64,000 nt of DNA, from contig NZ_FORR01000001.1 in assembly GCF_900114055.1 (NCBI RefSeq), positions 1-64,000 on the forward strand, in the 5' to 3' direction. Within the stretch, counting starts at the first letter, position 1; every line of letters starts with the position of its first letter. Under the pieces are notes generated by a model. That model did not search any database, was not told where the DNA came from, and was given only the letters and a program-made list of their open reading frames with translations. The DNA is from Thermoflavimicrobium dichotomicum (GTDB taxonomy: Bacteria > Bacillota > Bacilli > Thermoactinomycetales > Thermoactinomycetaceae). The translations under genes and the position numbers were made by a program. Shown one piece after another: positions 33,556 through 42,555 of the stretch.

Positions 33556-34566
33556 CTATTTGCTATTCATGAGATATTCCATGAGACTTTTCATTTCTTG
33601 ATCATTTAAGTAATTGATCTTGGGCATTCTCGCACCCGGTTTAACCGATTCCGGATCCTTCAGCCATTTTTCTAGGTTCTTTTCGTTTTTAGGCAAGAAA
33701 CCGGCAATCGTATGCCGTGTGCCGAACTTCGACAAGTCTGGGCCTTTAATCTTTGGATCAGCTGTAGCATGGCAGCTCAGACAGTTTTGCTTAAAGATTT
33801 TTTCACCCTCTTTTTCAGCCACCGTGGTTGGCTTGTGAGGTGTAGTCATTTGTGCAACCCATTTATCAAAGTCAGCCTGTTCATGAGCATAGACTTTAAA
33901 GTCCATCAATGCATGGCCTGCACCACAAAGCTCAGCACATTTCCCCTGGTATTCACCTGGTTTTTTCGCATCAAGCCACATGGTATTTACTTTTCCTGGA
34001 ATTACGTCCATTTTACCACCCAAGGCCGGAACCCAGAAAGAATGCAATACATCTTTGCCATAGATTTCCAGGTAAACTTTTTTGCCTACCGGGATGTGAA
34101 GCTCTTGTGCTGTTTTAAAACGTTTTCCATTTGCATTTAAGTATTCAAATTCCCACCAATATTGATACCCAGTTACCTTGATTTTTAGTGCATCTGCACT
34201 TTTTGGCTGGGCCGATCCCAAGTTAAAGGTGGTTTTCACTGTTGGGACAGCGAGAATTGCTAACAGGATAATTGGAATCGCAGTCCACACAATTTCCGCC
34301 AATGTGCTTCCATGCACTTGTTTCGGCGTACGAGACACACCTTTTCTCTTTCTAAATCGCACGATGACATAGATAAAAATAGCCATAACAACTGCGAATA
34401 CAAACAACATGATATAGATACTAAGCATGATCAAGTCTAACTGTTGTTCTCCTGCAGTTCCTTTGGGCTGTAATGCATTTAGTCGTGGATCTCCACAACC
34501 AGCCAAAAGGAACGCCACCAGTGCGAATACAGACAGTACCCGCGACAAATGTTGACGACTCACCAC
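33556..34566 (-). CDS. ctaC: Cytochrome c oxidase subunit II with cytochrome c domain (caa3 type)
   Basis: About 336 residues. A lipoprotein signal ends in LLAGC (Cys24), followed by two membrane spans and a cupredoxin domain with the CuA site CAELCGAGHALMDF. A C-terminal cytochrome c domain has CLSCH and a Met axial ligand in GARMPKI. The fused cytochrome takes electrons from the bc complex. The frame opens with TTG at 34572, but GAGG fits the GTG at 34566. The 330-base gap upstream, between ctaB and ctaC, contains a strong hairpin. Confidence 0.95.
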   Translation of the reverse strand: MVSRQHLSRVLSVFALVAFLLAGCGDPRLNALQPKGTAGEQQLDLIMLSIYIMLFVFAVVMAIFIYVIVRFRKRKGVSRTPKQVHGSTLAEIVWTAIPIILLAILAVPTVKTTFNLGSAQPKSADALKIKVTGYQYWWEFEYLNANGKRFKTAQELHIPVGKKVYLEIYGKDVLHSFWVPALGGKMDVIPGKVNTMWLDAKKPGEYQGKCAELCGAGHALMDFKVYAHEQADFDKWVAQMTTPHKPTTVAEKEGEKIFKQNCLSCHATADPKIKGPDLSKFGTRHTIAGFLPKNEKNLEKWLKDPESVKPGARMPKINYLNDQEMKSLMEYLMNSK

Positions 34567-34660
34567 AATCAAACCTCACTTTCTGTTACATTGGCTGAGC
34601 TAACATAGTGAATAAACAAGATTAAACTGAGCCTTTTCCCTCATTTCATTTTGTTATACC

Positions 34661-34688
34661 TCATCACTCTGGGCTCATCACTCTGGGT
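34661..34688. repeat. 14-bp exact tandem duplication
   Basis: CTCATCACTCTGGG occurs twice without gap (34661-34674 and 34675-34688) in the ctaB-ctaC spacer. Confidence 0.95.
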
Positions 34689-34701
34689 GTGATGCTTCAC
34701 A

Positions 34702-34747
34702 GGTCGCAGGCAAAGATCAGCCGATCGACCAATCTTTGCCTGCGACC
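34702..34747 (-). other. 16-bp perfect hairpin in the ctaB-ctaC spacer
   Basis: GGTCGCAGGCAAAGAT and ATCTTTGCCTGCGACC are fully complementary around a 14-base loop. No T-run follows on either strand, so it is not a standard terminator. It lies in the presumed ctaB-to-ctaC transcript and may be an RNA-processing or stability structure, or an attenuator. The rest of 34573-34905 has no gene. Confidence 0.65.
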
Positions 34748-34905
34748 GACATTTCGTCTCACACAAAAAAAGAAACAACTACCCAGCCACATACTCTGTT
34801 TTGCAATACAGAAGTCAAGATGTTGGGAAAAGCACTCACCTGTTGATTAAATTTAACAGTTTTCATAGCTTTAATCTATATTCAGCTTGAAGCACTGTTA
34901 GCTGA

Positions 34906-35862
34906 TTAATACATTTTGACGATTTCCATCACAGCTACATCCACTATCATAACAAATAAAATCAACGTAATGTAAATCAGTGAGTAAAAGAACATCTGCT
35001 TTGCCCATAGATCATCATCTTTGGCAAAAAAGCCTTTGATTGAGAGCGCTATATAAATCAATCCCAAAATCAAAGCTACGACAAAATAAATCCAACCCGC
35101 AACCCCTGTAAAGAAAAGGATTAAAGAAGATGGTAATAGCAACAGGGTAAAAAACAAAGTCTGTTTTTTTGTTGCGGCAAAGCCTTTTACTACAGGCAGC
35201 ATTGGAATTCCCGCTCTGCGGTAGTCGTCCACTTTGCGCATTGCCAGCGCAAAGAAATGAGGCGGCTGCCACATAAACAAGATCAGGAAAAGAGCCCATG
35301 CAGACAGATCCAGCGAATTATTAACAGCAGCCCAACCGATTAATGGAGGAATTGCGCCACAAATTCCACCAATGACTGTGTTTAATGTACTGGTTCTCTT
35401 TAGCCACATGGTATAAACAATCACATAAACATAAAAACCCATGAGACCAAGAAAAGCGGCAAGTGCATTCACTCCGATTGCCAATATAAGTATACCTAGG
35501 ATGGTTAGAGTAATCCCATACCATAAGGCAATCGCTGGTTTAATTCTGCCTTCAGGAATCGCCCTCTTTCGCGTTCGCTCCATGCGCGGATCAATATCGC
35601 GATCATAGAAATTGTTAATGGTACAACCTCCCGCAATAATCAGACCCGTCCCTAACATGGTAAAAAAGAACGTAAGAAAATCGAAAGAAGTGAATCCCGC
35701 TGCGATCCAATAACCAGCAAATGTGGCTAAAAGATTCGTTTTATTAATTCCAGGCTTTGTAATTTCTATATAATCTCGCCAGGTTGCCCTACCTGTTTCC
35801 AAGTAAGACTCTGGCGGGATAATCTGGTTCGTTGTCGTTTGCTGCGGCATGGATCGTTCCAC
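34906..35862 (-). CDS. ctaB: Protohaem IX farnesyltransferase (haem O synthase)
   Basis: About 318 residues, nine membrane spans, UbiA superfamily. It adds a farnesyl chain to haem b for the oxidase. The first Asp-rich motif is NNFYDRDIDPRMERTRKR, and the second region is LFMWQPPHFFALAMRKVDDYRRAGIPMLP. The frame is open to 35913, but AAAGGAGG stands 7 bases before the GTG at 35862, so I start there. ctaA (haem A synthase), which is divergent from ctaB in B. subtilis, is not found at the expected place. Confidence 0.94.
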   Translation of the reverse strand: MERSMPQQTTTNQIIPPESYLETGRATWRDYIEITKPGINKTNLLATFAGYWIAAGFTSFDFLTFFFTMLGTGLIIAGGCTINNFYDRDIDPRMERTRKRAIPEGRIKPAIALWYGITLTILGILILAIGVNALAAFLGLMGFYVYVIVYTMWLKRTSTLNTVIGGICGAIPPLIGWAAVNNSLDLSAWALFLILFMWQPPHFFALAMRKVDDYRRAGIPMLPVVKGFAATKKQTLFFTLLLLPSSLILFFTGVAGWIYFVVALILGLIYIALSIKGFFAKDDDLWAKQMFFYSLIYITLILFVMIVDVAVMEIVKMY

Positions 35863-36281
35863 ACTTTGACCTCCTTTCCAGTCCAGAGTTATGCGGCACC
35901 AACCTGCATCCATCCTTATTTTTTAAGCGATTTAAAAATTTAAGGAGGCAAAAAATGGGTAGTCCGCATGAGAACCATTAACTCATGATATGTTTCTCTC
36001 CCTAATGGGATCTCCCTATAAACCCGTAGATACCAAAAAAAATATATATAACGAGCCTTAATATCATCACCATTTTAGATGATATAAAAAGTTAGTGCAA
36101 GAGTGCACGAAAAAGATTCATAATACGGAAATATCACGAGAAAAGGAAATTAAGTAACGAAATCTCCATCTAATTTTAATCATTAATCAACTTGACATTT
36201 ACGTGTCATTTGTGTGAACTTTTTGTGACGATGAAGGAATTCATACTTCCTTTAACAATAATATCTACTCTTACAAAAATA
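35863..36281. other. ctaB upstream region, no established gene
   Basis: The region holds no substantial gene. On the plus strand AAGGAGG (about 35940) precedes a nine-codon frame MGSPHENH from 35955, in the place where ctaA would start. Near 36200-36228 TGTGTGAAC and TTTTGTGACG resemble ResD-binding sites (TTTGTGAAT), and TGACATTTACGTGTCA is a short palindrome; both are candidates for cta control. All are weak by sequence alone. Confidence 0.4.
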
Positions 36282-36310
36282 AAATACCGTCTTTTATAAA
36301 AAAGACGGTA
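36282..36310 (-). terminator. Terminator-like hairpin beside repeat copy 2
   Basis: TACCGTCTTTT-ATAA..AAAAGACGGTA is a perfect stem with A/T-rich loop. It lies beyond the right end of the repeat and could stop transcripts from either side. Confidence 0.6.
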
Positions 36311-36440
36311 CAGCTTGTTGACAAAGTTTCCGTTATATGTCGGTTTTCCTTTTCTGTTTCACTCCCGCTCCACAAAAAGAAGCAAGAAGTCATTTAACTG
36401 GAAAAGGAAAACCGGAATTGTAGGGCGGCCTCGGTATTTT
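36311..36440. repeat. Interspersed inverted-repeat element, copy 2
   Basis: It begins CAGCTTGTTGACAAAGTTTC, then CGTTATATG. An internal 14-bp inverted repeat is CGGTTTTCCTTTTC (36341-36354) with GAAAAGGAAAACCG (36401-36414). The order of blocks, including AACTGGAAAAGGAAA and CCTCGGTATTTT, matches copy 1 at 251-370. No open frame is credible in it. Confidence 0.7.
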
Positions 36441-36454
36441 ACTAACCCAAAAGT

Positions 36455-36886
36455 TTAGCTTTTTCCATTTAGCATGGTACTGGTCTTTAGCCATTTAATC
36501 ACTTCTACGCAAGTTCCAGCTTCTCCAGTTTCTGATGTTTTAATATTCATATCATCCATGAGCATACGAACTTGCTGTAAACCAGAAGTTTCACCATTAT
36601 GTTTACGCTTCGCTTCCATCATCAACTCTTTTACATTCGGTATACCTGGTCCAAAGTCCTCCACTTTGATTTTGAGTCCTTTTCGATCCTCCACGGTCAA
36701 TACCTCAACGGTAATGGTTCCTTCTTTCGCATACTGAATCACATTTCGAGCCAATTCAGATACAGACTGGACAATCCTCGCTTGATCCAATTCATCAAAG
36801 CCCAGGCTTCGTGCTATCTCTCGCACTTCACTTCTAGCATGGACAATATTCTCTTCATCTTTTATGTGAAAAGTCGTTTTATCCAC
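36455..36886 (-). CDS. RsbT-like serine kinase/anti-sigma regulator (GHKL ATPase)
   Basis: 143 residues of the RsbW/RsbT/SpoIIAB GHKL fold. The N box is SELARNVIQYA (44-54) and G1 is DFGPGIPNVKELM. The G2 region reads SGLQQVRMLMDDM, and the C-terminal GTCVEVIKWL matches RsbT's GTxVxxxKWL. RsbT switches between the stressosome and the phosphatase RsbU. None of rsbR, rsbS, rsbU or a sigma factor lies nearby, so this is an orphan. The GTG start follows GGAGGCG. It begins 45 bases after the ABC exporter gene, probably in the same transcript. Confidence 0.8.
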   Translation of the reverse strand: MDKTTFHIKDEENIVHARSEVREIARSLGFDELDQARIVQSVSELARNVIQYAKEGTITVEVLTVEDRKGLKIKVEDFGPGIPNVKELMMEAKRKHNGETSGLQQVRMLMDDMNIKTSETGEAGTCVEVIKWLKTSTMLNGKS

Positions 36887-36930
36887 TTATTTTCGCCTCC
36901 ATCATCTTGCGAGCATTCTCTTGCGTCTCT

Positions 36931-38691
36931 TTAAATATAAGCTGATGGTAAATGAAGATGCTGCACCTTAAACAACTGCGCATATTTCCCATTTTGAGCC
37001 ATGAGTTCTTCATGAGTTCCAGCCTCTTTGACTTCTCCATGCTCAATGAAAAAGATTTGATCTGCATGTGTAATGGTAGACAAACGATGTGCGATGATAA
37101 TAGTCGTCCGGTGCTTAGCCAATCTTTCCAGAGACTCTTGAACCAAATGCTCTGATTGAAGATCCAAAGCGGAAGTAGCCTCATCTAAAATAAGAATAGC
37201 TGGATTCTTTAAGAATAACCTGGCCAAGGCTATTCTTTGTTTTTGGCCACCTGACAGCTTGACACCTCTTTCACCTATTTCTGTCTGGTAACCATTTGGC
37301 AAGCTCATAATAAACTCATGAGCATTGGCGGCTTTGGCTGCTTCAACCACTTTTTCTATGGAAGCATTGATTTTACCCATCCGAATATTCTCTTCTACCG
37401 ATCCACTGAATAATATGTTATCTTGCAAAACGATTCCCATCTGCTTTCGTAAGCTCTTAATCGTAAAATCACGAATATCCCGGCCATCAATCAACACTTT
37501 TCCACTATGAACATCATAAAAGCGAGGAAGCAAGGAGATCAGTGAGGATTTTCCACCTCCACTAGGTCCCACTAACGCTACAGTTTGTCCAGGCTGTATC
37601 TGCAAATCGACTCCTTTTAAAACCCAATCTTGATTTTCATTATAGCGAAAGTATACTTGCCTGAATTCAACTTTTCCCTCTACCTGTTCTACATCCACAG
37701 CATTTGCCCGATCCGTAATCTCATAAGGTTCATCCATAAATTCAAAGACACGATCCATTGAAGCATGTGCTTGGGTTAAAGTGGTTGATGAATTGACCAA
37801 TCGCCGTACGGGAGAGTAAATAAGACTTAAATAGCCATAAAATGCAGTCATTTCTCCAATGCTGAGTCTTCCTTGAATCACCTCATATGCTGATACACAA
37901 ATGACCAGAATGGGTGCCAAATCCGTAATCGTATTTATGGCCGAAAATGTTTTTCCCAGCCATTTGGAGTAATGAATCGCTTTATGCAGAAAATAACGGT
38001 TTTGCTCGATAAATTTTTTTTTCTCAACTTCCTCTAAATGAAAGGCACGAATAACAGAAATACCTTGAACACGCTCATGTAAATGTCCCTGAAGCTCCGC
38101 AAGAGCTTGGGATCTTTCCCTGGATAACTTTCGTAAATTCTTGAAGAAATATTTAACCGAAACGCCGTATAAGGGAAAAACCGCCAAGGATACAATGGTC
38201 ATCCATGGATCTAGCCAAAGCATCATTGCGATCGCTATGAGTAAAGTCATCGCATCAAGCCATATATTCATCATCCCGGTAACAATAAACTCTTTGGTTT
38301 GTTCTACGTCGTTAATTACCCGAGATATTATTTGCCCAACTTTTTGATTATGGTAAAAACGTAAAGACAGTCTCTGAAGATGATCAAATAGCTGATTTCG
38401 AATATCAAATAAAACCTGGCTTGCCACTTGTTGTGCCAAATATTGGCGATAGTACTCGACTGGAATACGAATGACTGTGAATATAAAGAAAGCCCCGGCG
38501 ATTACCCAGGCTAGTTTTTGCAATTTCTCTTCACTCGGAACAGGAGCCAGTAACAAATCATCGACCACATATTTTAACAGGAGTGGAAGGAGAAGAGGAA
38601 TCGCAAACTTGATCACACCCACAAAAAAGGTGATAGAGATTTTCTTCCAATAAGGTTTGATAAACTGCATATATCTGCGTACGCTTCCCAT
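36931..38691 (-). CDS. ABC exporter, fused membrane and ATPase domains (YgaD-like)
   Basis: 586 residues: six membrane spans in the first 310, then an ATPase with Walker A GPSGGGKSS, signature LSGGQKQRIALARLF and Walker B ILILDEATSALD. A homodimeric or heterodimeric exporter of the MsbA/LmrA class. Similarity to B. subtilis YgaD is suggested by the N-terminal RRYMQFIKPYWKK and by the neighbourhood (ygaC, gsaB, bcp, perR all near). Substrate unknown; drugs or lipids are typical. Confidence 0.9.
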   Translation of the reverse strand: MGSVRRYMQFIKPYWKKISITFFVGVIKFAIPLLLPLLLKYVVDDLLLAPVPSEEKLQKLAWVIAGAFFIFTVIRIPVEYYRQYLAQQVASQVLFDIRNQLFDHLQRLSLRFYHNQKVGQIISRVINDVEQTKEFIVTGMMNIWLDAMTLLIAIAMMLWLDPWMTIVSLAVFPLYGVSVKYFFKNLRKLSRERSQALAELQGHLHERVQGISVIRAFHLEEVEKKKFIEQNRYFLHKAIHYSKWLGKTFSAINTITDLAPILVICVSAYEVIQGRLSIGEMTAFYGYLSLIYSPVRRLVNSSTTLTQAHASMDRVFEFMDEPYEITDRANAVDVEQVEGKVEFRQVYFRYNENQDWVLKGVDLQIQPGQTVALVGPSGGGKSSLISLLPRFYDVHSGKVLIDGRDIRDFTIKSLRKQMGIVLQDNILFSGSVEENIRMGKINASIEKVVEAAKAANAHEFIMSLPNGYQTEIGERGVKLSGGQKQRIALARLFLKNPAILILDEATSALDLQSEHLVQESLERLAKHRTTIIIAHRLSTITHADQIFFIEHGEVKEAGTHEELMAQNGKYAQLFKVQHLHLPSAYI

Positions 38692-39010
38692 CTCTTCTTC
38701 AGCCCCTGGTACAAAACTACAATGATCTTCCTCATTATAGCAAAGATTGAATAAAGTTTGTTTGTCATATCTAGGTCAAATTATTACTTTTTATATCATT
38801 TAACGAGTCATGAACGTAAAAAGATTCAATGTCATCTATACTTCAAACTCACTTTTTGTTTCTCGACCAATTCTTGAATCAAACAAAGTATTTATTAATT
38901 AAATCTTAATAAATAATATATATAATTATATAACATCTTCATATTAATCTCAATATTCAAATGATATAATGAAACGATTATGCTCTTTATTAAACACAAT
39001 TTGAGTAAAA
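38692..39010. other. AT-rich spacer without a gene
   Basis: Very A+T-rich, no credible frame. It must contain the promoter of the ABC exporter gene at its left end. I see no repeat or operator I could name. Confidence 0.6.
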
Positions 39011-39011
39011 A

Positions 39012-39047
39012 ATATGCTCGAGAACTTGAATCAGGAGTTCTCGAGCA
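39012..39047 (-). terminator. Terminator after codY
   Basis: TGCTCGAGAACT / AGTTCTCGAGCA form a perfect 12-bp stem with an 8-base loop. The minus strand continues TATTTTTTACTC. Confidence 0.9.
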
Positions 39048-39063
39048 TCATTTCGGGTATATA

Positions 39064-39843
39064 TTAGTGGCGAGCTTTTTCCAATGCAGGAAGTAGTTTT
39101 GGATTGAGGATTTTAATGTAGGTTCCTTTCATACCGAGAGACCGTGATTCCACTACTCCTGCACTTTCCAACTTACGTAAAGCATTGACAATCACTGAAC
39201 GTGTAATTCCAACACGGTCAGCAATTTTACTTGCGACCAGAAGTCCTTCCAGTCCATCCAGCTCATTGAAGATATGTTCAGCAGCCTCCAGCTCACTGAA
39301 TGACAGCGAATTGATCGCTAATTGAACAACTGCACGACTGCGCGCTTCTTCTTCAACTTGTCCGGCACGTTCACGCAAGATTTCCATTCCAACAACCGTA
39401 GCACCGTATTCAGCCAAGATTAAATCATCATCCACGAATTTCTCATTCATACGAGAAAGAACGAGGATTCCGAGATGATCGCCTCCACCGATAATCGGTA
39501 CCAATGTGGTGTAACCATAACGGAAAATGTCTTTCATTTCGGTTGGATAAGCTGTATATGGGCTGTCAACGTCTACGTTTGGCATCGTTTTGTCTACTTC
39601 CATCAGCAGTTTGGCATATTCTGCCGGGAACGAGCGATCATTCAGGTATTGTTGCATCCGTTCGCTTTCAATTTCATGATCGATAGCCATACCCAAGATT
39701 TTTCCTTCCGGGCTGAGTACATAGATGTTTGCGTGCAAAACATCACAAAGTACTTGAGCAACTTCATCAAAGTCCACTAAATGATGTCCGACATTTTTTT
39801 GCAAGATTTTCGAAATGCGACGAGTTTTTGTTAGCAAGTCCAT
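39064..39843 (-). CDS. codY: Global repressor CodY
   Basis: 259 residues. Represses nitrogen, amino-acid and sporulation genes when GTP and branched-chain amino acids are high. The N-terminal GAF domain has the ligand region ([25 protein letters not shown]) and the C-terminal winged helix has [40 protein letters not shown], written here in family order. Length matches B. subtilis CodY exactly. In B. subtilis codY follows codVWX(hslVU); here it stands alone with its own terminator. Likely targets within the window are brnQ and gltB, by analogy. Confidence 0.97.
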   Translation of the reverse strand: MDLLTKTRRISKILQKNVGHHLVDFDEVAQVLCDVLHANIYVLSPEGKILGMAIDHEIESERMQQYLNDRSFPAEYAKLLMEVDKTMPNVDVDSPYTAYPTEMKDIFRYGYTTLVPIIGGGDHLGILVLSRMNEKFVDDDLILAEYGATVVGMEILRERAGQVEEEARSRAVVQLAINSLSFSELEAAEHIFNELDGLEGLLVASKIADRVGITRSVIVNALRKLESAGVVESRSLGMKGTYIKILNPKLLPALEKARH

Positions 39844-40031
39844 TACTCTAATCCTCCCAAATCAAATATTAGTTTATGATGAACTAATCACCAAGCAGTT
39901 GATAGGTATGTTAAATCAGTCTTTTTTGTCATTCGGTAATAGGGGATGCGCTTTTCCTATTATGCGATATTTATACAAATAAGCAAAATAGTTTTTGTGA
40001 ACACTTTTCGAATTGTTTCCCCATTCATTCT

Positions 40032-40547
40032 TTAAAGAAAAGCACTTAATGACGGCCGCCATAGAATTAATTCCACTTTGCCATCAATCAATTCATAGGG
40101 AACAAGTCCGACACTCGGATAACGACTGTCTCTACTGGCCCATCGGTGTCGATTGTCTCCCATTACAAATACGGTATTTTCCCGGACAATGACCGGCCCA
40201 AAATCACCATCCTCAATTCGTGAGTTGATATAAGGCTCTGTTACCTTTCGCCCATTACGATACAATATGCCTTTTCGGATCTCAATGGTATCTCCGGAAA
40301 CCCCAATTACTCTTTTTACCAAAAAACGATGCGTTTGTGAAGGATCTTTAAAAGTAATTACATCTCCAATTTTTGGCGAATCTATTAAAAATCGCAATTT
40401 ATTGATTACCAATTGATCCCCATCTTGAAGCGTTGGCTGCATGGAGGTACCATTTACAACCGATAAGGCAACACCATACTCTTGAACCAAAAGTCCGCAA
40501 GAAATCACAATGGCAAATATGAAGGTCCATTTCCCCAGTAGTTGCAC
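40032..40547 (-). CDS. Type I signal peptidase
   Basis: 171 residues with one N-terminal membrane span (about 7-28). The catalytic Ser35 lies in NGTSMQPT and the general base Lys78 in RFLVKRVIGVSGD. Box E is FVMGDNRHRWASRDSR. A membrane enzyme that removes signal peptides of secreted proteins on the outer face. The GTG start comes right after the ygaC stop, whose last codons provide GGAGTGA as ribosome site. Bacillus has several paralogues (SipS/T/U/V); which one this is cannot be told. Confidence 0.93.
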   Translation of the reverse strand: MQLLGKWTFIFAIVISCGLLVQEYGVALSVVNGTSMQPTLQDGDQLVINKLRFLIDSPKIGDVITFKDPSQTHRFLVKRVIGVSGDTIEIRKGILYRNGRKVTEPYINSRIEDGDFGPVIVRENTVFVMGDNRHRWASRDSRYPSVGLVPYELIDGKVELILWRPSLSAFL

Positions 40548-40553
40548 CTCAAA

Positions 40554-41111
40554 TCACTCCATTAATTCATCTCCTCTTTTCAGTGATAGGTAGCTTTTGT
40601 ACCAATACTTTGCGAAATCTGGATGGAAAGGAGGCTCTTTCAATTCGATCTTCATCTTCAACGCTTCAACGGCCTGGCCCACTTCAATCAAAACCATTTC
40701 AGGATAAGAAAAACGCACCCGATTTTGTACATACTCTTCGACATCTGCCAAGCGATATTGCAGCGTTGGATCTACGACAAAGTCGATATCGTAATCAATA
40801 TAAGTAAGTTGTTTTTTGACCGGATCCAACTGATAAGGCGAAGCAATATTGCAATAATATCGGTTCAGGTTTCCCTGTTCATCATATAGCATGATCGTGT
40901 TAAACCATTCATGCCGTGAAAAGACGCAAATTGCTAACCCTTGAAAGAACCATTTCTCACCACCGTTTTCCAAAACCTCCACATTGTAATTAGCGGCGAT
41001 CAATGGATCGTCATTCTGTAATACAACAGACTCTTTCCAGAGGCGATGGAAGCGATCCGGATACTTCAAACTTCGAATTTGCAATACATCTCCCCTGTTG
41101 ATTAATTTCAT
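40554..41111 (-). CDS. ygaC: DUF402 family protein, YgaC-like (nucleoside di/triphosphate phosphatase family)
   Basis: 185 residues. Characteristic parts are INRGDVLQIRSLKYPD at the start, YDEQGNLNRYYCNIASP in the middle, and YIDYDIDFVVDP. A staphylococcal member hydrolyses nucleoside di- and triphosphates, so a similar activity is likely here. The B. subtilis counterpart YgaC also lies in the ygaB-ygaC-ygaD-gsaB stretch, which supports the name. It is followed after 6 bases by the signal peptidase gene, so the two are an operon. Confidence 0.9.
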   Translation of the reverse strand: MKLINRGDVLQIRSLKYPDRFHRLWKESVVLQNDDPLIAANYNVEVLENGGEKWFFQGLAICVFSRHEWFNTIMLYDEQGNLNRYYCNIASPYQLDPVKKQLTYIDYDIDFVVDPTLQYRLADVEEYVQNRVRFSYPEMVLIEVGQAVEALKMKIELKEPPFHPDFAKYWYKSYLSLKRGDELME

Positions 41112-41195
41112 TGTCCCCTCCTAAAATTCCATCCATTTCTTTTATTTCCAAAAAACGAATCGAATATAACACAAAAAATCAGAATTCATTTGAGT

Positions 41196-41222
41196 GAAGA
41201 AAAGCCGGACAATTGTCCGGAT
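41196..41222 (-). terminator. Terminator after proC
   Basis: The palindrome CCGGACAATTGTCCGG begins at the proC stop codon and is followed on the minus strand by CTTTTCTTC. Confidence 0.7.
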
Positions 41223-42040
41223 TAGAAATACTGTCCCAACTCCTGCGAACGTTCTTTTGCACGAAGAACCGCTTCAATGACGGCCTGGTCCAATTGATAT
41301 TTGGATAATACCTCCAATCCCGCCATTGTGGTGCCACCTGGGGAAGTGACTTCTTGCCGTAATTCCGTCGGTTTTTTTCCCGTTTCCGCCAACATATGTG
41401 CCGCACCAAGGATGGTTTGCAATGTAAGCTGTCTCGCTGTATCCGGCTGTAAGCCTGCACGGATCCCGGCTTGTTCCAATGCTTCAACCATATAGTAAAA
41501 GTAAGCAGGGCCACTTCCAGACAAACCTGTAACTGCATCCATCATTTCCTCTTTGACGGATACAACCATGCCAATTGCAGAGAAAATCTCTTTAGCCAAC
41601 TGCATATCTTGTTCTGTTGACCATTTCCCTGAGCAAATGGCCGTAGCAGACAAACCGACGGTACAGGAAGTATTCGGCATCGCTCGAATCACTGCAATAT
41701 TCGCCTGCAATAAACTTTCAATGTAAGAAGTAGAAATGCCTGCCGCCACAGAAATAACCAGTTGTTTTTCATGGATATATTCTCTCCACTTTAATAACGC
41801 ATCCTCCACATCTTTCGGTTTCACTGCAATCACAACAACATCTGAATGACGGATGGCTTCCCCGATCTGTTGCGGTTTCGTTAGTCCATACGTTTGTAAT
41901 AGCTTTTGCAAACGAATTTTATTACTCTTATTAAGTATAGTTATATTCTGTCTCAAAATTTTATTTTTTTCAAGTAATCCGGCTAAAATAGCCTCCGTCA
42001 TGGAACCTGCACCAATAAAAGTAAACTTTTTCTCTTTCAT
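41222..42040 (-). CDS. proC: Pyrroline-5-carboxylate reductase
   Basis: Last step of proline synthesis, NADPH-dependent. About 272 residues. The Rossmann motif is FIGAGSMTEAILAGLL at the N-terminus, with the signature GLSGSGPAYFYYMVEALEQAGIRAGL and EVTSPGGTT at the catalytic end. The frame starts at ATGGAGGGTTCA, which is itself the ribosome site; I take the second of two following ATGs (42040). It lies behind a T-box leader, so it is induced when uncharged tRNA accumulates. B. subtilis has several homologues (ProI, ProH, ProG); the T-box fits the anabolic ProI. Confidence 0.95.
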   Translation of the reverse strand: MKEKKFTFIGAGSMTEAILAGLLEKNKILRQNITILNKSNKIRLQKLLQTYGLTKPQQIGEAIRHSDVVVIAVKPKDVEDALLKWREYIHEKQLVISVAAGISTSYIESLLQANIAVIRAMPNTSCTVGLSATAICSGKWSTEQDMQLAKEIFSAIGMVVSVKEEMMDAVTGLSGSGPAYFYYMVEALEQAGIRAGLQPDTARQLTLQTILGAAHMLAETGKKPTELRQEVTSPGGTTMAGLEVLSKYQLDQAVIEAVLRAKERSQELGQYF

Positions 42041-42071
42041 CATTGAACCCTCCATTTCTTGTTGATAAATA

Positions 42072-42328
42072 AAAAAGCTTCCTTCGTCTCAAAGGACGAA
42101 AGAAGCTTTTCTTCCGCGGTACCACCTTTGTTAGCACAATTTTTGTGCTCAACTCAAGCGCGATCTACAGGATCGCTCACCTGATAACGTAGGTGAACCG
42201 CTCTGATTTATCATCAGCCGCATCCGAGGGTGGGTTCAAACAGCCATCATGGCAAAACCTCTCAACCTATGGGTTTCACTCTCTGTACAGATGGTACTGT
42301 TTTACTGGCCCTCATCATAGCGTTTCAT
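42072..42328 (-). promoter_or_regulatory. T-box riboswitch, proline-specific
   Basis: The conserved T-box AAGGTGGTACCGCGGAA lies at about 42111-42128 on the minus strand. Next comes a terminator (42071-42110, arms AAAAGCTTCTTTCGTCC and GACGAAGGAAGCTTTTTT), which the T-box bulge can disrupt by pairing with uncharged tRNA. Stem I closes with GAGGG/CCCTC. The specifier loop reads GAACCCA, giving codon CCC (complement of 42232-42234) for proline, in the usual GAA-codon-A context and consistent with proC downstream. Confidence 0.92.
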
Positions 42329-42555
42329 CTTCAAGTAAACTTTTTTCTAATTATGTGTAAAAAGCAGAAATGATGTCAATACCCATTTTCTTCTGTTTCA
42401 AGACAGAACGAAAAATAGAGCGTGATAAAAAACAAATCAGCAAGTAAACACTGAATGTTTCAAGAAATTATGCGTCTATTTTAACGCATTTTCTGCTAAT
42501 GCCTTCATGCTCACAGGAAGTAACGAGGTTGAACCCATATTGTATGTGAAGTTGT

